A DNA stretch of 64,000 nucleotides from Tragulus kanchil (lineage: Eukaryota > Chordata > Mammalia > Artiodactyla > Tragulidae). Position numbers and translations under genes: made by a program. Of the stretch, positions 46,489 through 58,400 are shown piece by piece (position 1 is the stretch's first letter; each line of letters begins with the position of its first letter). The DNA is taken from NCBI GenBank assembly GCA_022376925.1, contig JAIOJX010000025.1, positions 185,875,801-185,939,800 on the forward strand, in the 5' to 3' direction. A model generated the notes under the pieces. That model searched no databases, was not told the origin of the DNA, and was given only the letters and a program-made list of their open reading frames with translations.

Positions 46489-49400
46489 CTGTAAGAAACA
46501 CACACGTGACACACACAGGGGCAGGAGAGACGCGGAGCGCGTCAGTGCAACCGTGCCGAACACAGGAAGTTCTGCCGCTTCCTGGAAGCACTTTAAGATG
46601 ATTTAAGTTCAGTTTGCATAAGCCCTTCTTTGTCAGTAGAGAACAGCTGTGAACACAGAACCATAAAGGACCCTATGGGCACTTAGGATGGAAACAGCCC
46701 GCTTGGCCTCTTTGGAAGTTCTCGTGGAAGGTGGACTCTGCAAGCCGACGTCTGTCGCTTGCTCTGCGATCTGTCCTCTCGCGTCCACGGGCGGGCAGGT
46801 GGCAGCGCAGATCGCCCAAGGGGGGGTCATGACCAGACGCTCAAGTCATCAGGCACGTTTGGAAACATTTCTTCGATGGAAACTTCCAGGTCCACACGAG
46901 AAAGTAATAAAACTCATTTTATTTTCCTTTAAAAGTTTCAACTATGTCATTCAGGTGGTCCGCGGGGCAAATCAGTACGGCTGCGATATCACTCAATTAC
47001 GTGAGAAAGTCAAACCAGCGTGCACGAAGCATCAGGCGGCCGGGGTCCAGGGCCCAGGGAGGCAGCGCCTAAGCCCTCTCAGACGGAGGCAGAACACCAC
47101 CTGGCCGGAGAATCAACAACTGTGAGCAGTCAGCTGCACGATCAGCATGTGAAAGCAGGACGTGCCGAGCTCCCGTCATCTCCAAGTGCCCACACGATCA
47201 GGAAGACACGACCAGACAGATTCCCTTTTCACCCAGAAAATCAGGCTGGACCCCAATCAGCCCCACCCTTCAGGCAGCACCTGTCCTGGTGGGACCCAGG
47301 GTCAGAGATGGGGGCCAGGGATGGGGGCCGGGGCAGGATGAGCCCGCCCAGCCCGGGCGCGTGGGACCAGCAGCCGGGCGCGGGCAGAGCTGTGGGTCCG
47401 GGGCCTCCAGGACGTGACTGCTCCACGGCTTCCCGATGCAGTCGGACCGACTACAGCTTTGATTTCAAGCTCCCTACGATGGGCTTGTTGGCGCAGAATT
47501 CCGGCCACCACGATGCCCGCTCCAGCACCTTGTCCTCCTGAAGGACGGCGGCCCAGAGGTTTTTATAGAGCTGTAAGAAACACACACGTGACACACACAG
47601 GGGCAGGAGAGACGCGGAGCGCGTCAGTGCAACCGTGCCGAACACAGGAAGTTCTGCCGCTTCCTGGAAGCACTTTAAGATGATTTAAGTTCAGTTTGCA
47701 TAAGCCCTTCTTTGTCAGTAGAGAACAGCTGTGAACACAGAACCATAAAGGACCCTATGGGCACTTAGGATGGAAACAGCCCGCTTGGCCTCTTTGGAAG
47801 TTCTCGTGGAAGGTGGACTCTGCAAGCCGACGTCTGTCGCTTGCTCTGCGATCTGTCCTCTCGCGTCCACGGGCGGGCAGGTGGCAGCGCAGTCAAGCAG
47901 CGGGCTGATGGCCTGTCCCCTGGGCCACCAGGCCTGGGCAGGCACCGGCCCTCCCTGCCCCCGCCCTGGTCAGACCGAGCCCCCGAGGCCAGACTGCCCT
48001 CGCTAGTCGTCTCAGAGGACGGTCGGGAGCCCGAGGCAGCTGCCTGACCGGCCCCGCTTCCCGCATGGCCAGCGTCCAGGCCGAGGTCCGTGGAGGCAGG
48101 GAAGGGGCCGATTTTAAGCTCGGCTGACGTGGACAGATGTTACGTTGAAGACGCCGCCCTCTCTGCACCTGCTCCGTGCGCTCGGAGCCCCGCCCACTGC
48201 CGTTCCCGGCTCCCCGGGACGCGGACGGTTCTCCACCGCGGGCCCGGAGTCCGAGGCGACACTGCCGCCTGGACGTGACGCCTCACTGATGGCCGGCCTC
48301 GGCCTCCGACGCGGTGTGAGTGTGTCCATTGCTGGTGGCTCTCCTGCCTCCTAGCGCCTGGCCAGACCTCAGCCCTAACACTGGGGGCGACACGCACCGT
48401 GTACAGGGTCCTGCCCGGCGAGGCCGCGGGCTGCTCCGGTCTCACGTGGGGCCCGGGGCCCCCATCTGGGGCCAAGACAGGACGGGCGGCCCGCCTCCTC
48501 CTCCGTCACGCACCCTCCCGCCCGCCCGCGAATCAGGCTGCCTCCCGCAGAGCCGCTCGGCCGCCCGTGTGGGGCTCACGCGGCTGGAGCCCGGGTTCCG
48601 GAGGCCCGCTCCCCCCCGTGGGCCCGTCAGCACGCCCTCCTTGTGGTCCCACCGGGGCTCTGGCCACTCCGGGGACCGCGGGTCACCCTCTCCTGCCTTC
48701 CCTCCGGACAGTCCGCCTCGGCCGCCTCCCCGCTGGGCCGCCTCAGGCCACCTGCCTGGTCCTGCTGCAGGCTGGGTCTCTCCCGGAAAGGCCGCCGCCG
48801 CGAGGGGGCCCCCGGCCCAGCCAGAGGACAGCCGGCCCTCCAGCCGTGCGGCGCCCACCTTCCTGACTCGACAGGGACTCTCCCGACCTGCCCACCCCAG
48901 AGCCCGGCCCTCCTGTCCCGTCCTGCGTGTGGCTTGGGCTGGGCAGGGGTTCGGGCACGTCCCTGAGGACGGAGGGCTCCTGCTGCCCCTCGCAATGTCC
49001 CTGGGGACAGACGGAGGGCCCCTGTCCACCTGCGCTGTCTCCTGGGTCTGCAGGACGAGCCTCAACAGAAACAACACGACAGCCGGGGGGCCTCACCGGA
49101 CGACTTCAACGTTGAAATGCCACGTTTCCATGGAAACACGGTGACAACCACCCGGAGGGAGTGCCGAACCGGCAGCACCAAGCAGACCCACGGGCGCCGT
49201 CCAGCCTAGCCCCTCCACGTGGCGGAGGCCACACAGGGCTACCCGGGGGCTCAGGGAGGACCCTGCGAGGGGACCGGCAGGGCCACGTGGGGCCCACCTG
49301 GGGCGCGCTTCACCGCAGGCCGGAGGCGGCCTCTCTGGAGAGGCGGCTTAGAATGACCAGAAGGGCTCCCAGGAGCGGGAACCCAGGTGCAAAGGCCCTG

Positions 49401-52400
49401 GGGTGGGGGAGCCAGGAGGGCAGAGACACAGGAGGACCTGGCGTCCGGAGCGGGGGAGCTGCCGACGCCCCGGAGGGCCCGGCAGAGGCCAGCACGCGGG
49501 CGCGAGGTGCGGGGAGGGCCTTCAGACGAGGGGCGGGGGCTGGACGGGAGCTGGGGGAGCCCCTCGGGGGCGGCTGGGGAAGACAGGGGCGAGGGCCAGG
49601 ACCGCCGTGAGACGGCCAGAGGGTCCAGGAGTGGAGCAGGCCCTCGGGAGAGCGTGCCCGGGGGGCTCACGGCTCCGCACGGGCTCACACGGCCCCCGGC
49701 AGCACGGCCCCAGGGCGCTTTCTCGGGGGAGGACAGGCTGGGGGCCAGCGGACCTGCCCACGGCCACCCCGCCTCCCGCCGGCCCCGGGGAGAGGCCGCT
49801 CCTCACCTCGCCGTCGGCCTTGCCAATCGGTGAGTCCAGGATGAAGTCCGGAGGGGCGATGACGTCCACCAGGGCCACGGCGTCGTCTTTCAGCTGTTAG
49901 AAAACAAAGCCCGTACGCGTGGCAACGCCCGCCTCTCCACGGCAACCGCGGAGCAACAGCGCCGGCAGCCCCTCGCCGGGGGAGCCCCGGCAGGCGCGCG
50001 GCTCCATTCCTCAGGCATGGGCTTTTCGTTGGCCGGGATTGCAGGGTCCCCAAGGGCGCATCGGAATGTTTTCACCGCGCGGCTATCCGCTCGCGGCTTC
50101 CAGCGGGGCAGCTTCTTTCCAACGAGGTAGGGACTGCTCGTAAAACGGATGATTCTGGGGCTCGGTCACTGGCCGCTGTCCTCAGGGTCTGAACCCTGAC
50201 TTACGGGGCCATTACTGCTCCAGCAGAGGAAAAAATGCCCAGAAAAGAGTAAGAGGAGAAGCACGCACAGGCACCTGGAGAAGCCATCGTCCCAGCGTGC
50301 GCCGCGTGCGTAGTTTTATGGCTCTCCTCCTGTTACACAAATCACTCTGCAGTGTGACAAGTGGGGCTGACGTGAGAGGAGGCCCAAGACTTTTCTTGAA
50401 ATGCAAACAACGAAAAGGTCTTAACTGTGAAACGCTGTAGGTACCCATGTGCTCAGTCACGCGGTCGTGCCGGACTCTGCGACCCCGCGGGACCACAGCC
50501 CGCCGGGCTCCTCCGTCCACGGGCCTCTCCAGGCAAGAGCACTGGAGTGGGTGCCCTTCCTGTCTCCGGGGGATCCTGCCAACCCAGGGGTCAAACCCGG
50601 GTCGTCAGCGCTGCAGGAGCACTCTTGACCGCGTGAGCCCCCAGCAAAGCCGCAGATAGGACACAGGGCAGCAGTGCCCTCAGGCCCCCGCCGCGTTTCT
50701 ACCGCCAGCCCGTGGGACAGCGCAGCCCCAGGGCCCGTCCTTGCCCGCGGACAGCGCCGGGGGCAGCGCCTCCAGAACACGACGGGGGCGGGGGCGACAA
50801 AGGCTGAAGGATGCAGTAAAGAAGGAACCCCGTGGAATGAGTCTGGGTCGGACGCTAACGTGCCCGCCGGAGGGGCTCGCCGTCGCCGTCGGAGGCCCTA
50901 GCGTGAGGTGAGCGGGCGCAGCTTCCCGAGTCCCCGAGAGTGGCCCTCGCCACCTCTGACACGGGCGCGTTCTCTGGACGGGGCCCCCGCGCAGGCGAGC
51001 GGGAGGCCAGGGCAGTGGACGTCACACCGGGACCAGGCAGCACGCGCACCTTGAAGGGGTCACGACTCACCTGTGCACACAGGCCCAGGACGGCGCTCTC
51101 CACCGCTCTGCCCGCGTGCTCCCCGCAGAGGTAGCCCCCTGCAAGCACAGCGTGATCACCTGGGGTCTGCACCCTCACCCCCAGGGGCCCCCAGAGACCA
51201 CACTCCCCGCAGCGGCCGTGCGGCGGGACGATGCCTCGCGACCCCTGCCCGGGCCCCGCTGAGACGCCGTCACGGACAGGTGAGGTCAGGGCCGGGTGCT
51301 GTGCCCACCTCCCCGCTGGCCCACCGAAGGCCAGAAAGTAAGAGGAGAAGCACGCACAGGCACCTGGAGAAGCCATCGTCCCAGCGTGCGCCGCGTGCGT
51401 AGTTTTATGGCTCTCCTCCTGTTACACAAATCACTCTGCAGTGTGACAAGTGGGGCTGACGTGAGAGGAGGCCCAAGACTTTTCTTGAAATGCAAACAAC
51501 GAAAAGGTCTTAACTGTGAAACGCTGTAGGTACCCATGTGCTCAGTCACGCGGTCGTGCCGGACTCTGCGACCCCGCGGGACCACAGCCCGCCGGGCTCC
51601 TCCGTCCACGGGCCTCTCCAGGCAAGAGCACTGGAGTGGGTGCCCTTCCTGTCTCCGGGGGATCCTGCCAACCCAGGGGTCAAACCCGGGTCGTCAGCGC
51701 TGCAGGAGCACTCTTGACCGCGTGAGCCCCCAGCAAAGCCGCAGATAGGACACAGGGCAGCAGTGCCCTCAGGCCCCCGCCGCGTTTCTACCGCCAGCCC
51801 GTGGGACAGCGCAGCCCCAGGGCCCGTCCTTGCCCGCGGACAGCGCCGGGGGCAGCGCCTCCAGAACACGACGGGGGCGGGGGCGACAAAGGCTGAAGGA
51901 TGCAGTAAAGAAGGAACCCCGTGGAATGAGTCTGGGTCGGACGCTAACGTGCCCGCCGGAGGGGCTCGCCGTCGCCGTCGGAGGCCCTAGCGTGAGGTGA
52001 GCGGGCGCAGCTTCCCGAGTCCCCGAGAGTGGCCCTCGCCACCTCTGACACGGGCGCGTTCTCTGGACGGGGCCCCCGCGCAGGCGAGCGGGAGGCCAGG
52101 GCAGTGGACGTCACACCGGGACCAGGCAGCACGCGCACCTTGAAGGGGTCACGACTCACCTGTGCACACAGGCCCAGGACGGCGCTCTCCACCGCTCTGC
52201 CCGCGTGCTCCCCGCAGAGGTAGCCCCCTGCAAGCACAGCGTGATCACCTGGGGTCTGCACCCTCACCCCCAGGGGCCCCCAGAGACCACACTCCCCGCA
52301 GCGGCCGTGCGGCGGGACGATGCCTCGCGACCCCTGCCCGGGCCCCGCTGAGACGCCGTCACGGACAGGTGAGGTCAGGGCCGGGTGCTGTGCCCACCTC

Positions 52401-55400
52401 CCCGCTGGCCCACCGAGCCAGGGCGCGAGGCCGGGGCGGGGCAGGCTGGGGGCTGGGCTCCAGAGGACGTGAGACTCCGGACAGAGCGCGGCACCCGTGG
52501 TGGCGGGAGGCGGGGAGGCGGCGGCCAGGGCTCAGAGCTGCCCCGGGGCGGCCGGGCGTCTGCCGCGACCAGGGTGTGGCCAGCAGCCACCCCCTCGGTC
52601 TCGCCTCCCACTCCGCAGCGGGCAGCTCTGGGCCGTCGTCTAGCGGGCCGAGGAGGCGGCCCCGAGCGTGCTGCAGGACGGGCTCTCCTCGGACTGCGGC
52701 CAGGGAGAGCCGTGCCCACTCGCCCAGTGTGGGTGGGCTCCTGCCCTTGCAGCCCACCAGGGAGCCCCCATGAACCACCTCCAAGGGGCAACACCAGCCC
52801 AAGGTGGGAAATGCGGGTTCTTGGCAAGGAGGAGAGGGAAAACGTACTCCTCAGTCAGCCTAGATACCCACGCAGGACGTGAGCAGATACGAAGAACAGC
52901 TCTAGTATCCACACATCACGGGGATGGCTAGGGAAAATGACTAAAAGGCTTTGAAGGATAATGCAAAGTCTGAAAAACTCAGGTTTACCCCCTTTCCACC
53001 CATCTTCCAGGAATCCGCCCAGTCATCACCTCCTCCGGGAAGCCCTCCTGGGTCCCCACCCCAGCAGCCAGGGCTCAGCGCTGTGGGCACCGCCCTGACG
53101 TTGCTGTGCCCTGGCGCTTCCCCTCCCAGGGCCTCTGGGCTCGCCTGCTCCCTGTGACAAGCCTGTAAGTCACGGGAAGGAGCAGCCACAGGGCAGTGGA
53201 CGCCACACCGGGACCAGGCAGCACGCGCACCTTGAAGGGGTCACGACTCACCTGTGCACACAGGCCCAGGACGGCGCTCTCCACCGCTCTGCCCGCGTGC
53301 TCCCCGCAGAGGTAGCCCCCTGCAAGCACAGCGTGATCACCTGGGGTCTGCACCCTCACCCCCAGGGGCCCCCAGAGACCACACTCCCCGCAGCGGCCGT
53401 GCGGCGGGACGATGCCTCGCGACCCCTGCCCGGGCCCCGCTGAGACGCCGTCACGGACAGGTGAGGTCAGGGCCGGGTGCTGTGCCCACCTCCCCGCTGG
53501 CCCACCGAGCCAGGGCGCGAGGCCGGGGCGGGGCAGGCTGGGGGCTGGGCTCCAGAGGACGTGAGACTCCGGACAGAGCGTGGCACCCGTGGTGGCGGGA
53601 GGCGGGGAGGCGGCGGCCAGGGCTCAGAGCTGCCCCGGGGCGGCCGGGCGTCTGCCGCGACCAGGGTGTGGCCAGCAGCCACCCCCTCGGTCTCGCCTCC
53701 CACTCCGCAGCGGGCAGCTCTGGGCCGTCGTCTAGCGGGCCGAGGAGGCGGCCCCGAGCGTGCTGCAGGACGGGCTCTCCTCGGACTGCGGCCAGGGAGA
53801 GCCGTGCCCACTCGCCCAGTGTGGGTGGGCTCCTGCCCTTGCAGCCCACCAGGGAGCCCCCATGAACCACCTCCAAGGGGCAACACCAGCCCAAGGTGGG
53901 AAATGCGGGTTCTTGGCAAGGAGGAGAGGGAAAACGTACTCCTCAGTCAGCCTAGATACCCACGCAGGACGTGAGCAGATACGAAGAACAGCTCTAGTAT
54001 CCACACATCACGGGGATGGCTAGGGAAAATGACTAAAAGGCTTTGAAGGATAATGCAAAGTCTGAAAAACTCAGGTTTACCCCCTTTCCACCCATCTTCC
54101 AGGAATCCGCCCAGTCATCACCTCCTCCGGGAAGCCCTCCTGGGTCCCCACCCCAGCAGCCAGGGCTCAGCGCTGTGGGCACCGCCCTGACGTTGCTGTG
54201 CCCTGGCGCTTCCCCTCCCAGGGCCTCTGGGCTCGCCTGCTCCCTGTGACAAGCCTGTAAGTCACGGGAAGGAGCAGCCACAGGGGCCAGCAGAGTGGGG
54301 GCGCGGGTCTCACCTCGGTAGAGCAGGGCGGCGTGCTGGTGCAGGGACCACAGGGCGTAGAGGGCGCTGAGCCGCCGGAGCACGGCCCGCAGCGGGGGCG
54401 GCACTCGCGGCTGGTGCGCGTGCTCGTGGAACCTGCGCGCGACCGTGAGCTCCAGGAACGCCAGGGCCAGGGGGCGGCCGTGGAACACCTGCCGCAGCAC
54501 AGCGCACGCGTCGGGGAAGGCACGCCCCGGTCCGGGCGCCCCCGCGACCGGAACTCGGTGGCCCCGAGCCGACGCCCCGGCGCCGCGGGCTCGCCCCGGT
54601 CGCCCTGGCTCTTCCCCGAGGCGGCGGGCTCCCGGAGGGCTGCAGGCCGTCCCCTTGCACCCAGGACCAGAGAAGGCCTCTCCACCGCCCCAGGCTCCGC
54701 GGAGCCACGCCAGCCCCTCCCGCCGGGCCCGCCCCGCCTCCCCGCCTCCCCGCCGCCCTCTCCCCCACTCTCCCATCAGTCTGGAACCAAAGGGGGCGCC
54801 GGGCGGGCCCGCCGGGTCTCACTCGGGTGTGAGTTCGGATGCTGACTCCGGCCGGGGAAGCAGGAAGTCCCCGCGGATTTCCCGGCCCCCGCGTTTTCTC
54901 TTTTAACCAACATCCCGCACATTGGCTGCTGGTCATTAGCTCTGCCTGTCAGCTTTTCTTCCCCTCCCTAATGTATCAGTTTTGGGGGTTTTTAATTAGA
55001 ACAACTACACATGCATTCCTGATCTGTTGTAATGAACATGTTATAATGCACATGCGTTGCTTTTGAAATTAAAAAGAATAATCCAGCAAGGAGGTGGCCG
55101 GGGATGGTGCAGGAAGAGAGTCTGTCCGTGCACGACCGGGCGGCTCAGACTAGGGTCCACCTACAGTGCAGGAGGCCGGCGGCGATCCCTGGGTCGGGAA
55201 GATCCCCCCGGGAAGGGAACAGCTCCCCACTCCCTTGCTCGCGGGATTCTTGCCTGGAGAATCCCGAGGACAGAGGGACCTGGTGGGCTGCCGTCCACAG
55301 GGCCGCAAAGAGCTGGACGGGACTGCACAACTGAGCAGGCACGGCGTCAGCCAGAACCACAGAGCGGCCCGGGGCGCGCTGGGGGCCGCGGGCACGGCTG

Positions 55401-58400
55401 CCTCGGGCAGGGTCCGAGCTCCAGGGCCGCCCCTGGCTTTCAGGGCGAACGCTGGGCCCTCGCTTCCAAGGCCAGGGCTCACCCCAGGTCTGCCTGAGAC
55501 CGGCACCCTTGGGAGAGGACGCAGGGGAGCACGCCTCCCTGCCGGGCCCACTCCGAGACCCCACCGTGCCTCTGACGCTGCCGGTCGCACGTCCTGCCCG
55601 GAGGGCCTGCCCGGGGCCCTCAGCCGCGTCCCTCTCTTCACTTCACGCTGCTCCATGTCGCGCGTTCCCTCCGCTCCGGAGGGAGAGGGCCGGCCGGGCG
55701 GGGAGGCGCGCCGGGCGGGAGCGGGCCGTGGAGGCCGGCAGGGCGCACTGCTGCCCTGGCCGAAGCTGCGACCGCCCGGGCCCCGGGGGTGGACCGAGGT
55801 CACACCGTTGGCTCCGCGTGGAGACGCGCTGGGGTCCGGGGAGGCTGGCCCAGCGTCTGCCCTCACCCGCGCCGCTAGGGGGTGCCACTGCGTTCGTGCC
55901 CGCCCCCGATGTGCTCACGCGCCATGGGCTCCTCTCCATGCCGGCCCTGCGACCCCGGGGCCCGGCCCAGCCCGAGTCCAGCCTCTGCCCTCCCTCCCTC
56001 GCGCCCCCAGCCACGGGGGTTTCTCGTATCACCAGGCCGTGCTCGTCCACCTTCCCGTGAGAGCAGCCCATGTCCGTGCCCGCCGGGGCGTCGGCTGGCG
56101 CGGGCCTGGACAGGTCGTCCTGCCTCGGACCTGGCCACCCTGAAAACACGTCCTGGGTCCCGCTGGGCTCCAAATCCCCGACTCAGCCGCTCAGGGCCTG
56201 GCCCTCAGAGTCGAGAGGCCGGCTTCCAAGTCCCCTCAGCGTTCACGAGCGTGGGCGCCCGGGCGGGGGCTTCCCTCCCGGGCCGAGCTCCTTAGTCGGT
56301 GCAGAGGAGCGGGAAGGAGCCGGCCTGCGGGCGCGGCCGCGAGGGGCAGCGGCAGAGCCTCGCGGGTCCAGCCCTTGCACGCGGTCCCGCAAGTGCCCCC
56401 GCCCCGCCCCAGCCCCGGGCGTCGGACACACACGAGGCTGCTGGGCGCGCTTCTGGGAAGCGTGCAGAGGCGGCCACCACCGTCCGGGGACAGGGCTCTG
56501 GGGGCCGGTCCCCACCCAGGACCTCCTGCCCTCGGGGCCCGGGGCTGCTGCTGGCTCCGGCGTCAACCCCATCCTCCCCGGACCCTGCTGCCGCGGCGCC
56601 GGGCCCAGGCGGGCCGGCTCTCCTGGCTTCTCGCCGGGCCGCCCGACCCGCTGTCCGAGAGTCTGTGTCAGCAGCCGGAGGGACCGCGGTGCGCGGCAGA
56701 GCGCGCTGGGCCTGGCTGCGGGCCACGGGCGGGCAGGGCGTGTCGGAAGGGGACACAGTGTAGCCGAGATTCCGGGAGCCACAGAGAGCGGTCTGCTCCC
56801 CGGCAGCACCTCGCAGCTCCCGCTCTGGACCGGGGCCCCCCGACTCGGGGGTGCTCGGCCAGGCCCAGTCTGAGTCGTCACGACACAGGGTCTCCGTGGG
56901 CGGAGGCTTGGGGTCCAGGGACAGTGCAGAGACAGGTCTGCCCACATCTCGCAGCTGCAGCACCCACAGCGGGGAGAGCCTCGCTCCAGCTCCCGTGCCC
57001 TCGACTCCCGCCCACGTCCGCGCGCTCAGCGCCTGTCCTGGGCTTCCCCCGGGCGCCCTGTCCTTGCCCGCAGAGAGCGGACCACAGTGTTAACCGACGT
57101 GGGCCAGTGCCCACGAGGGGCCTGCGCGGTGCCCGCTCCAGGGCGGCTGTTGGGGCGGGACGGCGCCTCTCAGGGTAGCCCTGCCCTCCACGGCTCAAGC
57201 TGCCCGTCGCCAGGGCCTCTGCTGCCTGTGACCGCGCCCAGCTCCAGAGAGGCCAGCGTCTGGACGCCGCAGGCCACGGAGGCCCCTCCCGCTCCCTGTC
57301 TCAGCGCCGGGCTCCTCGCTCTCAGGAATCCCCACCCCCAACAGACCTCCAGCTCCAGGAAGAGTATTCGGGCCCAGGGATCGATTTCGGGTGCACTCTG
57401 ATTTCTGAATACGTTTGCATGTTAACAAGCTACGGATACTTCAGGCAGAAAACAAACCCTGGGCCGTCCACGTGTGGACACCAGCCGTGCAGCGGGGGGC
57501 AGGGGGCTGGCTGGCTCGGGCTCAGCGCTGGTCCTGGCAGCAGCGAGCGGAGACCCGGGCCTCTCCTCTCGGCCTCCGCCTCCTCGCAGCTCGCCGAGGA
57601 CACGGCGGCTTCAGCGTTTGAAACACACACCTGACAGTTGTTTCTTGCTTCGAAGTCGCTGCTGCCCGAGCGTTTCTCTTGGCTGAACCTCTGGTGAGTC
57701 TCGCGGAGCAGGTAACAGACCAGCCACTCGTACGCCGCCAGCGGGGCTTCAAAGGAGGAGAGACCGGTGAGGACAGGGCGTCCGGCGCGTCAAGGACGCA
57801 GCCCTCCCGATGAGCGGGCGAGGTGGCTGCAGCCCATGGGCCTGGGATCCGAGGCCCACGGAGAGGCTGCCCGCGCCCCACCGCCCGAGGGCGGCCCGGC
57901 CCGGCCCGGCACCGGGGAGGGCGTTTCCTGGCTCTGCCGTGAGCCGGCACGGGTTCTCCACGGTGCCAGCAACCAGAGTCCACAGGGTCACGGAGCCACC
58001 TTCCCGGTGGTGGTGGTTTAACTGCTAAGCCACGTCCGACTCCGCGCGACCCCGCGGGCTGCAGCGCGCCCAGCTTCCCTGTCCTTCACCGTCCCCGAGC
58101 TGAGAATGGATACTTCCTAACTGTGCTGCTCTAGAGGATTCTGGAGAGTCCCTTGGATAGTAAGGAGCTCAAGCCAGTCAGTCGTAAAGGAAGTCCACCC
58201 TGAACAGTCATCAATTCTCAGCTCACCCTTTTTTACGGTCCTCTGGGGTGACCGCCTCGTTTATGATGAGGATACGAGAATCTGGATGAAACTCGGGTCT
58301 GCACAACGTCCGGCGGCTTTCTGGCCGCTGGCAGGGGAGCAGCACCCGTCCACCCGGCCAGCCCGGCCCTGGGCCCCTCACACCAGCTCGCCTCAGACCT

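Larger units (their letters stand above)
45749..47892. repeat. Direct duplication 9: 45749-46810 / 46831-47892 (ACOX3 last exon)
   Basis: 1062-bp copies separated by a 20-base unrelated filler at 46811-46830. I saw no differences. Includes the ACOX3 last exon, 3'UTR and poly(A) signal. Confidence 0.95.
50249..52416. repeat. Direct duplication 10: 50249-51327 / 51338-52416
   Basis: 1079-bp copies with a 10-base filler at 51328-51337. Includes a Bov-tA and the ACOX3 68-bp exon. Confidence 0.95.
52099..54282. repeat. Direct duplication 11: 52099-53190 / 53191-54282
   Basis: 1092-bp abutting copies, two substitutions noticed. Overlaps duplication 10, giving three copies of the 68-bp exon. Confidence 0.95.
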
